A stretch of 64,000 nt of DNA from Diadema setosum (Eukaryota; Echinodermata; Echinoidea; Diadematoida; Diadematidae), in the NCBI RefSeq assembly GCF_964275005.1, contig NC_092701.1, forward strand, positions 36,409,520 through 36,473,519, in the 5' to 3' direction. The notes beneath the pieces are model-generated. The model saw only the letters and a list, made by a program, of their open reading frames with translations. It had not been told where the DNA came from and ran no database searches. A program made the position numbers and the translations under genes. This document shows, piece by piece, positions 26,602 through 37,173 of this stretch; the stretch's first letter is position 1, and the number at the start of each line of letters is the position of its first letter.

Positions 26602-28931
26602 GCACACAAACACACACACACACAAACACACACACACGCACATATACACACAGTCGCTCCATCTATTATACTTGCATAGAAACTCAGGGGACAGTGCATC
26701 CAATCATGACCTATAATAGCATACATAGGCCTACATAAACGTACACATATCCCTTCAAACATTCACAATTATATACCCTAGAGCAGATACAAAAAAGGAA
26801 CCCAGAAGAGTGAAAGTTACAGTTCACATGAACGTAAAACAATTGGGGAAATATGATAAATCAGAAACTTTGGATTTACAGAGTTAGCCCCGGGCCTGCA
26901 GAAGCATCCCCAGGAATGGCTTATCATGGCTCATGTGAAAGCAAAGCAACTCATTAGGCACTCACTGGTACTGTTGAGTGCTCTCTATTACAGATTGAAG
27001 CTAAATTCATATGACTTCAGATACCCATCTCATTAAGAGCTTTGCAGTTAATATAAGTTGTAATAATTGTTACTGCAGACTCAACTAAAACTCATCTTCT
27101 CTTTAATTCTTTCCTGGCTGCTGCCCCTCACATGTTCATCTTTTCTAGTAGAGGACACACATTGAGCACACAAGATTCATTTGACAATGCACAATCTACC
27201 CAGTCACTTGGTAGCTTTATTTCAAGCTAGCAATGAAAACTGCCATAAAGCTGGTGCACCTTTGCCTTTATATGTAGAAGAGAAGAGAAAAGTTTTACCA
27301 CCCAAATCCTTCAGAGGAACTTTTTTCCTGCCAGATGTGACTATTACATCAGCACAGTACAAAATATGATGATGATGATCCATAATATTTGTATTGTGCC
27401 AGATATCTGTTATAGAAACATTCAAAGGCGCAAACTCCTCCAAGAGAGTTAGCAATTGAATGCCTGGTGAAAAGTGTGAGTTTTGAGTGAGTCTTTGAAG
27501 TGATCCAGTTTGTCAATTTCACATACTTTTGTATTTTGGAAAGAAAAGAATGTTGACTCACAGGATCGATTCCGAATGGATATACACCAGTTTGAGTGTA
27601 GACAGGGTTGATCTGGAGCGAGGTGTCTTGATTCAACAGGCTAGAGCTGAGGAGAGGAAGACAGTATTGTTTTTTCAGATATTTTAGTCAAAGAAAAGTC
27701 AAAGAGAAGTGTACTTATATTTGTTTTCTTCAAAACCACCAGAAGCACAAAATCAAACATGGGAAGTATTTCACATTATGCTTTACACTACTGTATTTCA
27801 TGAATTAAATCTCTTCAAAGAATACTTTATAAGATACATTGTTTTGTTGCAAACGGTTAGCCCACAACATAACAATGCATGACTTTTTATAAGTAGGGTA
27901 ATTAAAAGCATGAAATTGATAAACGTTGTGATAAAAATGATTTTTTTTCTTAAATCTACAAACATAATATAAGTAGGTATTTTCATTCCTAGTTAAGTGT
28001 CACTATTCCTTTTAGTCTACAACAATAATCATATTATGATAATGTGCGTTTACAGAGCACGATACCCATCATGTACAATACTCTGCTGTAAGAGTGCCTG
28101 CGGAAGGCGCAGCATGTATATCTGTACTTATATAGAAAATATACAGTCAAAAATTCACATCAATATATCATTTCTATTATTAAGTACATATACGAATGCA
28201 AACTTTCTATTCAAATAATGACACTTTTACTAAGCCTGTGCATAGAAACTTTTGCCCACTTGAACTGAAAGAGAGAAATCTTGTTTTCCCTTTAAGAACA
28301 GCCAATCAAAGTCTTTCCAGTTGAACCTGTTAGAAATGAAAGTATATATTTTTTTCATAAAAGTCTTTACTCAAGTAGTTCTCTTAATTCCATGACCATG
28401 TACATATAATCTTTGTGAACTGAAGAACACAATGACCAAACTGCTTATGCATACATTTGCAAATTATACATATGCTAAAACATACTACGAAAGTTTGCAG
28501 AACTCTTTCTTCAAATTTTCCCACATACAAAGAGTGAAAGCTATTGATGTACCATTGCTTTGTTTAAACTTTCCATGGCCCAAATTCACAAAGGTGGTAC
28601 AATTGAAACCATGGACAAAGACCATAGTTTTTTATGGGGTGCCAAGTATCGCATGGCCTATTTTGTTACGAAATGGCCATGCTACACTTGGCGCCCCCAC
28701 ACAATACTACGGTCTTTGTCCATGGTTTAAACCATGGTTTCAATTGTACCACCTTCATGAATTCGGGCCTCTATGTTTATCATACCTGTAATTCATGTTG
28801 GACACATTCCAAGTGGAACTAAAGATCTTGATAGACTTGGAGAGACAGTCGTTGTAGATGAGTCCCGTGTAGACAGAGAAGATCCCCATCATCATGATCA
28901 CATATCGTCCGCTGTACAGCATCCCAAACAT
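15930..28931 (-). CDS. ATP6V0A: V-type proton ATPase subunit a, C-terminal half (5' exons not found)
   Basis: In transcript order the exons are 28931-28786, 27646-27562, 25793-25675, 24881-24674, 23650-23543, 20401-20249, 19415-19298, 18234-18063 and 16020-15930, joining in frame to 399 aa plus TAG. The product is the membrane part of the Vo rotor-stator subunit, which carries protons through vacuolar and lysosomal membranes. Seen motifs: [20 protein letters not shown] (residues 8-27), GVYPFGIDP, the membrane segment [12 protein letters not shown], an acidic variable loop coded by exon 20401-20249, the conserved HTIEYCLG and [12 protein letters not shown] with the essential arginine at R303, and LRLHW at 366-370. 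Full-length proteins are about 830 aa, so the cytosolic half and first membrane helices are missing. The paralogue number cannot be assigned. The first exon begins ATG directly after an AG, so this could be an acceptor or a true start. Confidence 0.92.
16131..16694. mobile_element. AAAGGACAAGTTCACC foldback MITE
   Basis: Arms of about 80-110 bp begin AAGGACAAGTTCACCTTCAT and end as the reverse complement at 16694. They share CTCAATCCTTATG and GTGTTCTACTAATATTGC, giving 564 bp in all. No protein is recognised inside. It lies in the last intron of the V-ATPase a gene. Confidence 0.85.
17755..17946. mobile_element. TGTAAAAGTGGAA MITE, single copy
   Basis: Ends are TGTAAAAGTGGAAGTTTTC and GAAAATATCCACTTTTACAG, with an internal CGCAACCAGAAGCTAG block. 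The same family occurs as a tandem pair at 31069-31495. It lies in the V-ATPase a last intron, just downstream in transcript terms of the LRLHW exon. Confidence 0.8.
20819..21026 (-). mobile_element. tRNA-derived SINE, minus copy with doubled A-box segment
   Basis: On the minus strand a head with an A-box-like TGGTCTAGTGGAGATGACG is followed by a B box GGTTCGAATCCTG (plus 20929-20941) and a family tail ending near 20836. The head segment is tandemly duplicated with a 31-bp period (20961-20991 and 20992-21021). Acceptor-stem pairing and a CCA end are absent, so it is a SINE and not a tRNA gene. Confidence 0.75.
21107..21266 (+). mobile_element. tRNA-derived SINE, plus copy
   Basis: Head TGGTCTAGTTGAGATGATGCC, B box GGTTCGAATCCTG, then the same tail as the minus copy (CATGATTTCTTTTATCATGG to ATGTACGGCAATTTGT). 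It faces the minus copy head to head, 80 bp away, making a spaced inverted repeat in a V-ATPase a intron. Confidence 0.75.
22027..22292. mobile_element. TTAA-flanked AGGGGATGG MITE
   Basis: TTAA then AGGGGATGGCTAGTAACTGA on the left; the reverse complement ending CATCCCCT then TTAA on the right. Arms are about 40 bp in a 266-bp element. TTAA duplication with a terminal AGG is compatible with a Kolobok- or piggyBac-mobilised non-autonomous element. Confidence 0.8.
22551..23305 (-). mobile_element. TTAA G-tract MITE, copy 2 (reverse orientation)
   Basis: Starts TTAACCCTATTGTAACTGGG and shares with copy 1 the GATCTCGGCC..GATCGCGCG block, the GAGACCAAGTTT and TTTGGTCTCAAA blocks, and G/C runs at both ends. 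The right terminal repeat is eroded and the right TTAA is not found. Confidence 0.7.
23780..23930 (-). pseudogene. LINE reverse-transcriptase C-terminal remnant
   Basis: The minus strand reads [20 protein letters not shown] followed by a PKLK segment. This is the (S)F..AA...WN.LP pattern typical of the end of non-LTR reverse-transcriptase ORFs. Only about 45 residues are recognisable and the upstream frame is broken by stops. It sits in the intron after V-ATPase exon 23650-23543. Confidence 0.5.
24547..24639. mobile_element. 93-bp TTAA element
   Basis: TTAACCCGCTGAAG at the left and the reverse-complement-type CTCAACGGATTAA at the right, both ending in TTAA. It abuts V-ATPase exon 24881-24674 by about 35 bp on the donor side. 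Its end matches the TTAACCCGTTGAGGACGG end at 1994. Confidence 0.55.
24923..25010 (-). repeat. partial tandem duplication of a V-ATPase exon, with acceptor
   Basis: The stretch from GAGACCATGAATATCATC at 24819 recurs from 24923 with a period of 104 bp. On the minus strand the copy keeps an acceptor (GTGCAG) and codes [20 protein letters not shown]. That is the start of exon 24881-24674 with changes at four residues. It then runs into NE and a stop, with no donor. It is a pseudo-exon just upstream of the real one. Confidence 0.8.
25370..25605 (-). repeat. possible tRNA-like SINE
   Basis: On the minus strand GGTGGCTTAGTTGGTAGCAT resembles a tRNA A-box head, with a degenerate B-box-like GAGTCTGATTG about 40 bases on. 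No second copy was noticed in the window, so the call is weak. Confidence 0.35.
25840..25866. repeat. (TCAGAT)n microsatellite
   Basis: About 4.5 perfect hexamer units. It lies about 45 bp upstream, in transcript terms, of V-ATPase exon 25793-25675, close to the acceptor region. Confidence 0.9.
26280..26655. repeat. (CA)n-rich microsatellite region
   Basis: Interrupted CA runs near 26290-26335 and a main block at 26528-26650. Frames open across it are only threonine/histidine or cysteine/valine artefacts. Confidence 0.9.
28577..28770. mobile_element. GGCCC..TTC MITE beside a V-ATPase exon
   Basis: Arms carry GGTGGTACAATTGAAACCAT and its reverse complement, with outer edges GGCCCAAATTCAC and GAATTCGGGCC, 194 bp in all. 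Its right end lies about 15 bp from the donor of exon 28931-28786 (28785-28784), an unusually close insertion. Confidence 0.85.
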
Positions 28932-29014
28932 CTGGTAGTCATGGTCAGGAAGGATTGGGTCAAAGGTCAAGTTAACCAGCAGACAGAGACTTCTAGAGAC
29001 AAGTCTGTGTTTTT

Positions 29015-29187
29015 GGGGGGCGGATCCAGGAATTCTTTAAGGGGGGGGGGGGGGGGGGCACCTTTACAAAAACTAAAGGGGGGGGGGGCGCGCATGCACC
29101 CCCAATTGTTTTCTCTTTATTTCTTTTGTTTTAACAAAATGGGGGGGGGGGGGGCATGCCTAGTGCACCCCCGCCTGGATCCGCCAC
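29015..29187. mobile_element. GCGGATCCAGG-ended element with G tracts
   Basis: GGGGCGGATCCAGG at the left and CCTGGATCCGCC at the right form short inverted ends around three long G runs and a CGCGCATGCACCCCC block, about 170 bp. It lies about 85 bp upstream of the first visible V-ATPase a exon. Confidence 0.65.
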
Positions 29188-29499
29188 TATTTTTAAGCAG
29201 TATCTTTAAAACTAGCCCCAAGTAAAGTGCATGCATATTGATGTCTGCTTGATTGGCATGGAACTAAATGTGACAGAATCTGTTAATTTTTCCATATGAA
29301 AAGGCGACATTAAAGTGCCAGTTCTCCTTTGGTATGATTTCGTTTTAGGGCTTAAGATAGTTCCAGGGTGTGTGTTGAGGATTAAAATCACCAATATGAA
29401 AGTCTTAATCAGTATAATTAACGTTAAGTAATTTAAAACACGCAAAATGTAGCCATACCATTTACCGAGTTCAGGAGTTTTTTTAGACCGATCCATGAC

Positions 29500-30260
29500 C
29501 GATCTAACGGTCAATCCACACATTTTGAAATACTGAAGAGCGCCATCGTATGGCAGCTACTGCTACACTCACTCTGCCATCCGCACAATCCACCGCGGAA
29601 GAACGTAACCTAACGGCGCACACCGAACCAGCTTTTCACCCTCCCATCCTCCCCACACCCTGGCTAGTACGTGTACAGTACAGTCAGTGTACGGCCACAC
29701 GAAGCACAGAAACACACACGTGCGCGCAAGCCTACCATCCATGTACACGAGTACACGGACCATCGCGAAGCCAATAACAATGCACGATGATGCGATGAAT
29801 GCATGCGCAGCGGTAAAGAGCGCTGTTCAGGTTCTGTTGTTACTGTGATATCACAACCACGGCCACCACCATCAATCGCAGCAGTAGCTGCAACTGGGAG
29901 TGATGTAGGAATAGGATGGGTCTCTCTTCTTACTTCCTTGGTTCTTTTTATCAGCAGTGAAACTAATCTAACCACGATCACGATGCATACACTGCCTGCG
30001 TAGAATGGGCATGTTTACAGGCTAGTTGGAGCACGCGAGTAGTTCCTGGCCGGCTGGTTGCTTGCGTTTCGTCTATCCATCGTGACATTGCACGCAGGCA
30101 GTATACTGCGCTGCACAGCCGACAGTACAGACAGAGAGTGCGTGACAGATTGTACTGTATGTGTTTACATGGGTGTGTTTGTTTTCTAAGTACATGTACT
30201 GTAATGTGCTGGCATGTTCCGGCATCAAACAATGTTGATGTGCTGTTCATGTCATTCATT
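29500..30260. promoter_or_regulatory. GC/CpG-rich region, possible promoter
   Basis: Base composition rises sharply here compared with both sides, with many CG and TACGTGTAC-type words. A CTCF-like AGCGCCATCGTATGG lies at 29539-29553. Its position upstream of the first visible V-ATPase a exon makes it a candidate promoter for the truncated gene, but no TATA box or initiator is clear. Confidence 0.3.
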
Positions 30261-31068
30261 CATTCTATCTTTCTTTCTTCTTCTTCTTCCTTTGCTTCCA
30301 TTTTTTGGGCTAAAACTATACCAATTTTTTAATAGATTATCGGTTTCTTACCCAGCACTGATCATCGTGAATAATAATAAATACTGAAGTCCCGTGCGTG
30401 CAATTATACGTGTACCAACGTCAGAGCGATGCCAGTGGGATCTGACCTGTGATATGACCGTTTGTAAATGACCTACTGTTTCAAAATGGGATCGGGAACT
30501 AAGGGCTGTGTAAATAACTTTCCCATCCCTGATGTAAAAAAAAAAAAAAGAAAAAAAGAAAAAAAGAAGTAATTATATTATAATAATAAAAAAAAAATAA
30601 TAAAAACATCTTCAGGGCCTCCTACATCTTGGAAAGCTGTTGACGAGAGTGAGTGAACGACATTGACTGCGAAGGCCCTACAGTAAATCTGTTGTACAGT
30701 ATACAGAGTGTACTATGTACAGTCTAGGTATCCGAAACTGGTGATACACTATGTAAAATGTTCAAGTATTCATGTCCTTTTTTTTTTTCACGTACATGCA
30801 GTCATTTTTTTAAAATACGTCTCCTTTCGAACTTTTTCACTGTTGCCCAAAGACTGGTAGGGTGAAATCACAATGTATGCGTTATTGTGCGTGTGTTTGT
30901 GAGTTCAATAAATGGCTGGATTTTTTTCGTGTAAATTATTATCATACTATACATTACATGAGTACTGTATATGCACGGTATCATCTTCACAAAAAGATGG
31001 ATGGTTCGTCGCAATGTCTCGCAGATGGCCACATCACAGGTTGAAAGTATGTGTTATGATAAGTTACT

Positions 31069-31495
31069 CTGTAAAAGTGGAAATTTCCGCGGTGTTGAAA
31101 TTTTCGCGCATTTCGCGCAACCAGAAACTAGCGCAAAAAAAAAAAAAAAAAAAAAAAAACGCAAATATTTTTGCTTGTCATATGTTTTTGTGTGTCATGT
31201 CTCGATTCCGCGGAATTAAAAACTCCACGCAAAACTCTTCTTACCTGGCCAAGCGCGAAAAATTAATCGCGCGAAATATCCACTTTTACAGCTGTAAAAC
31301 TGGAAATTTTCACGGTGCATTTTTTCGCGAATTTCGCGCAACCAGGACCTAGCGCGAATATAAAAGACACGCGAATATTTTTGCTTGCCATTTATACGTT
31401 CCTGTGCGTGATGTCTTGATTCCGCGCGGATAAAAACACGCGGAACTTTTCTGACCCGGCAAAAGTTAGTCGCGCGAAAATATCCAGTTTTACAG
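31069..31495. mobile_element. tandem pair of TGTAAAAGTGGAA MITEs
   Basis: Copy one spans 31069-31291 and copy two spans 31292-31495, head to tail with no spacer. Each has CTGTAAAA..TGGAAATTTTC-type left and TATCC..TTTTACAG right ends, plus an internal TTTCGCGCAACCAG block. Both are far more CpG-rich than the 17755-17946 copy, suggesting that copy is older or CpG-decayed. Confidence 0.8.
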
Positions 31496-31744
31496 GAAGT
31501 AGTTGATTTTGATTTGCGATATTGCTATAAGATATGTACATTCTAGGCCTATAATGCTGCATCTTGTTATGCGAAGTACTTGTGACTGTACACAGAATGT
31601 GAGGATAGAAATGGAGGGTCCCGCTAAAAAGCAATTCAAGCTTGTACGATATGGGACCCTCATACGATACATTCATGTACTTCGGAATAATGAACTACAG
31701 ATGTCATCTGGCATGAGATCAAATTTGGAAGAAAATGAAATATT

Positions 31745-32395
31745 TTAGCATATCCGGAGCTGAGTGGTATTGATGTTTACTTTCAAACGTATAGAACAAA
31801 AGCAACACCCGGCATTTATCAATTTTTATTGAAGTTGAATATTCATTTCGAACCTATCATCGAACGCATCTAAATGCTACAGCTATTATTCATTTCGAAA
31901 TTTAAAAGTAAACTTTCGACAGTTATTTTAGCATCATATGGAGCAGAATATTACTGCTATTCACGTCCAAACTTATAAAAGCAATTGTCTGACATTTATT
32001 TCAGCATCTTCCAGAGCCGAATGTTATTGCTATTTACAATCGAAAGTAAAAGTAAGCATCCGACATAATCATCGTACGGAGTTGCTGTTATTCATCTCCG
32101 AACGTCAAAGCGATCATTCGACTTTTACTTTAGCATCTTCCGGAGCTAAATGTTACTTTTATGTACTTTCGAACGTAGAAGCAAACACCCGGCATTTATT
32201 TTGTCGTCAATTATACGGATGAATATCATTATCATTATTCATTTCCAAAGTATGAGCGAAGATCCGACATTCATTTTAGTATCACGGAGTCGAATGATAT
32301 ATAGTCATTCATTTCCAAAATTTCAAGCAAATTGACATTTATTTTAGCATCGATTGTTACCGCTGTTCATTTCCAAAAGTAAAGGCAAACATCCG
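31745..32395. repeat. degenerate minisatellite, period about 85 bp
   Basis: Seven to eight imperfect units each carry CATTTATTTTAGCATC, a CGGAGC(C/T)GAATG-like word, TTCATTTCCAAA and CATCCGACATT in the same order. Divergence between units is high. Frames shift between units, so it is not coding. Confidence 0.65.
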
Positions 32396-33124
32396 ATTTT
32401 TTTATTTTATTTTTTTTTTTTATCTTTTTCAATTTTTTTTTTTTTTTTGTGGCCCTGCGGGCGTTTTGGATGTCCCCGGGTCATCGTTAGTGTCGAACCC
32501 TTGCGATACAATAAAAGGAACATTTAAAGATCTAAGGACTTCTATTCGACATATCATTTTATCTAAAAAATGATTTAGGCCTATGATGAAACGAATATAA
32601 TTCGGTTGTAAGATCTCAATAGGAATAATTTTCATTTATTCTTAGAAGAATTCAAAGTCTCAGCTGTTACCATTGTTTGGGATCGAGTTTCAATATTTTT
32701 GGCCTTGTAAATGATGGTGTTCCGAGTCAGCAAAGTTCTCAAATGATAGCAAATGGAATGATTTCTTCGAAACATTGTTTCAAATAAATTTAAAAGATTA
32801 TTTTTCATCATGCTTACACATAAATATCGTAAATTACAAACATACAAATCTAGGAATGATAGATCCTTGAATTCTGGAAAGAGGGGGAGGGGGATGGATG
32901 CATTGAGAAAGGGCCGCTCCCGTTTCTTTCTTTTATTTTCTCTGATCTCAACAACAACAAAAACAACAATAACAACAATAAAAGAAGGGTACCTCCCCCC
33001 CCCCCCCCACTTTCCCACACACACACACATCCGGCAGTGTGATCAAGAGGGTTCGAAAAATGGAGTCACAACAGTCTTATTCGCTTTGAAACCATGCTCG
33101 AAGCCGCCACTCAAAAATACTTGA

Positions 33125-34175
33125 AGTATTTAGTCCATGGGCCAGGCCAGATATTGGTACCACGTGAGGTGGCAAAACCTTGTTGGTGTCATTTTGTTTG
33201 TCGGGCATAGATATGCTTATCAAGCTATGATAATATTTCCAAATGAGTAGCTTAGTCATAATAAATGAATTTTTAACCAATTTGGTCTCGTTGTTATATC
33301 CCTATACTTCTGAATCGAGACCAACCGCTATACAAAGAAGAGCACTGTCTTCTGTATGTTCACAGGTGTTCTGTTGTAAACGTGATGCGCTTAGTCTTTA
33401 TTCAAGGCAGCGAAGGTAATATCCAAAGGTTATGATGTCCACAGCGCTTTGTCTTTATTCAAGACGGCGAAGGGAATATCCAAAGCTTATAATACAGTGT
33501 ATATCCCTTTATCTAAAAACAGCAACAACAATAAATCTATTCCTCGTGAATTTTACCGTATATTTAAATCATTTATCATTTTCCAGTGAAAACGCTACGG
33601 TGAAAACACTAATACCACTCCAATGTCGCTTTATTTCCATGCATCCAACAATGAAAGATAGTGCAACAACAATGTACCGGTACACTACAATACATTTTAA
33701 TAAATAATATTGTAAATGAACAGAGTGATTTTCTTTTTTTAACTGATGTATTTGTTGAGAAGGTAGTATATATAAAAACGGTGTAGATAATCCCTTTTAT
33801 TAGAAACTTTAGATATGATAACGGTACATTGTTCTAGATAAAGAATGTGGACATCATAAGCCTTTGGATATTCTCTTCGCTGCCTCGAATAAAGACTAAA
33901 GACCGCGTTTACAACAAAACACATTATGTGAACATACAGAAGACAGTGCTCTTCTTTGTATAGTGGTTAGTTTCGATTCAGGAGTAGGGATATAAAATCG
34001 AGACCAAATTGGTTAAAAATTCATTTAATATGACTAAGTTGTACTCATTTGGAAATGCCATCATTTATAGCTTGATAAGCATATATATCCGACAAACAAA
34101 ATAACACCAAAAAGTTTTTGCCACCTCAGGTGGTACCAATAACCCATTTTTCAGGTCCTGGCCCATGGACTATAT
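33125..34175. mobile_element. 1-kb foldback element with ~330-bp arms
   Basis: The left arm (about 33125-33460) and right arm (about 33838-34175) are reverse complements at roughly 85-90 percent by eye. They share GTCCATGGGCCAGG, TTTTGTTTGTCGG, ATGCTTATCAAGCTAT, TTTTTAACCAATTTGGTCTC, AAGAAGAGCACTGTCTTCTG and GAATATCCAAAG. The centre repeats part of the arm tip (33445-33495). No protein is recognised. Confidence 0.85.
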
Positions 34176-35269
34176 TGTGTCAAACTGGATCTGCCGCTCA
34201 GATGCGAAGAAAATTGACTCGTGTCTCATTGCATAATCACCAGCCACACTTTCAAAGGAAGATTATGTCTTTGTGATGGTAATTACTTTTCGCTGTCCCT
34301 ACTAGGTTACAAACGATGGGCGGTAGACAATATTATGGTAAAGGCACGGGGGTGCGTGAATAGAAATTGCTCAAATATTGCTGAAATAGATAATCTATGG
34401 TATATCAAAATTACTCGAATGTCCGTGATTGTACGCTAATCTGACATATTAATGTATGAAGAACTATACTTGAAGATGGTATCATATTCTGTAGTTTCAT
34501 TTTGTGGAAATATGGAGAAAAGTGATAAAACCGGCTTTCCATGAGGGTAAAATTTTAAACACTTTCACAAAATACAGCTCAGATTTACACTTTTGCACAT
34601 AAAATTATTTTCGAACGGAATTAACTTTTGTTTTATATACTTTATCATTAGGTGAAATTTCATTGCATTTGATGTATAAACGAGCAGCATTATACCCGAT
34701 ATTATGTTAGCGTTAAAAATGAATCTTCAGATTGATCAGAAAGGTAGCGGCTTCGAGCATCGAACATCAAAGGCACAAATGCACCTGTGGAATTCTTTTG
34801 AGCATCCATAGAAAACTGACAGCAGATTGAATAATTATAGCCAGTTGTAACTCAGTCCATCTCTCGGCCCTCCTTATGATACGAAGTACTTAGAAATGGA
34901 CATGTCGGCATGTAGAACTAGAGTTCTGTGGTCGGCATCCGGTAAAAGAAGACGAACTGGTAAAGTGGGAGATTTCAAGAGCGCTGCGGTCATTAGACGA
35001 ACTGGTCGTCGACGACACAACTAAACTGTAATAATTATGATAATACATGATAAAGGTCGGAATCTATAGACGAAGCGATACGCACTTGCATGCAGATAGG
35101 ACTCATAATAGCATACCCAACAATGTAATTCAATACAGTAACTGTACCTTTCAATATTCGAGCATGTATGCACGTTCAAGCTATATATATACCCGATATA
35201 ATCATGTCATGTTGCAAGGCATGCACGAAGGTTATACCCCCCTCCAACAGTAGGCCTATACTGTGGATT

Positions 35270-35320
35270 TTGTTTGTTTGTTTGTTTGTTTTTGCTGTTT
35301 GTTTGTTTGTTTGTTTGTTT
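35270..35320. repeat. (GTTT)n microsatellite
   Basis: About 11 TTTG units with one interruption (TTTTTGCTG) in the middle. Confidence 0.9.
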
Positions 35321-37146
35321 TATCATTTTTACAACTGAAATGCACTGACGCACTCTGGGGAAATATCTGCTAGTGTTGTCAATAAAAATTAATCACAACG
35401 GCATAATCAGAGACAACGTGAATGACTACAACAAATGGCATTTTCACATCTCGATCCGTGTACGCATGATGGAAATGGACCGAATGGAGTGGATGTCCAG
35501 CGGGTTTGCATATCAAAAGAGCTTCGGCATTTACTGAGTTGAAATCAAGCGATTTAGTGTAGTGCACAATTTTGTGGGATATGCAAATTTACCAGTCCTA
35601 AAAATAAGAAAAATGCATTTATACTTCTTCAAAATAATCAGACTGGTAAATGGTGCTCATGATATTTGGCATTTGATCAGCCTTTGCTCTATCTCTCTCT
35701 CTATGCGTCCTTTCAATAAAAGGGACTGTAACTTTATGGAGGTTGACCTATGGGGAGGGGACTGGGGGAACATCCCTCCCATGCGAAGAATTATTTATAC
35801 GTCTTGAGAATCGAAATTACTTATGTGGAAAATGTGGAATTTTCATGTGGAAAAATAAATGTTTTCATGCAAAAAAAAACAAAAAAAACATCAAGGTATA
35901 TGTCAGAGCTTGATCGCACATGCAGTGATGGAAATAAGAAGAAGACTACATCCTCGTACGCGAGGAAGCTTCTGTTTTTCAGAATATACCCAGGAAGGTG
36001 GGATCGAAGCCCACCTCCCTGATATCAACTCAGCAATGCGCGGGCTTTTGAAAACTGAGGATTATAATAATTATGAGCGCAATCCATAATGTTCATAAAA
36101 ATAGTCTTTTTAACTTTTAATCTGGTGTTTGCTATTTGTTATTTTTCTCATCTTTTAGACGTTGTATCAAAGAGGAATAGGAACGTTACAGTGTCATCAT
36201 ATTTTTAATCACATTTTTGAGCGCCAAGAGCGCAGAAATCCGGAACTGTGCGCTGTAAAACAAATAGCCACAGGATGTTATTACATTTTCGTTATTCATA
36301 TCTAAAATTTTGATGTTAGCTGATATGAAATACTTATAAAGATGCAAGGGAAAATGAGAAAACAAGAACATTAACTAGACTGTAAAAAATCATGGAATGG
36401 GTGAGCGGACCCCACCCCCTCCCCGACCATAGGAGATATGGGGGGGGGGGGGGGGGCTCAAGATGAGGTCAATGGACAAGTGGTGGACTAAGTGCATTTT
36501 CATCGAATATATTTGGAATCGTGCATAATAAATTATGCGTGATTGTACGATCTTTTTTCAAAGGTGCATGGACATTTCAGTTTTGGAAAAAAAATTGTTA
36601 ATCGGAATAGAAGTTTTCAAGGTTGTGATCATCTCGGTTTTTTTTTTTGTGTGTGTGTGTTTATCTTTTTTTTCGTCTGCGTCTTCACAGCCATTACGCT
36701 CTATAGGTCCAAGATGCAATAGAGATGTACACAAGGGGGTCAGTGCAGTGACGGCTCTCGTACAAAGTGCAAAAGGAGCTTTTGCATTTAGTAGGCCCCC
36801 TACCAAAATTCAAGATTATGGCGCACATGCTCTTGGAGAATGTTGTCATGAACATTGTCATTCAGAAAGTAAAATAAAGAATACATTTTTCGCGACATAG
36901 CTAGAGGATCAGTATGGATGGTATCAGTGTGTCATCTAGTTTTTGCGTATCCCCTGTGGAAATGACCAAGCATGCCATTGCCATAATAATTATTAACATT
37001 GTTTTGTGGGTACTTTCCTCTTTTTTTTTTTTTTTTAATGACGGATGATCATCTGGGCTATCTTTGCATAATTCAAAAGAGAAAAAGAAAGGGAAGACCC
37101 TACCGGGCTTTGAAGAAATTTTCTCACCCATTTGAGCGAATTACAG

Positions 37147-37173
37147 GTACACACACACACACACACACACACA
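37147..37173. repeat. (CA)n microsatellite
   Basis: About 13 CA units; shorter CA runs recur at 37663-37687 and 37803-37819. Confidence 0.9.

Noticed and set aside
26468..26762. Cysteine/valine- and threonine/histidine-rich frames
   Set aside because: Translation of a (CA)n microsatellite.
31745..32395. CRISPR-like array (regular repeats with spacers)
   Set aside because: Units are diverged along their whole length with no constant repeat alternating with unique spacers, and the DNA is eukaryotic.
32810..33124. 104-aa plus-strand frame near poly-C
   Set aside because: Spans low-complexity ACA/ATA and poly-C tracts; no domain.
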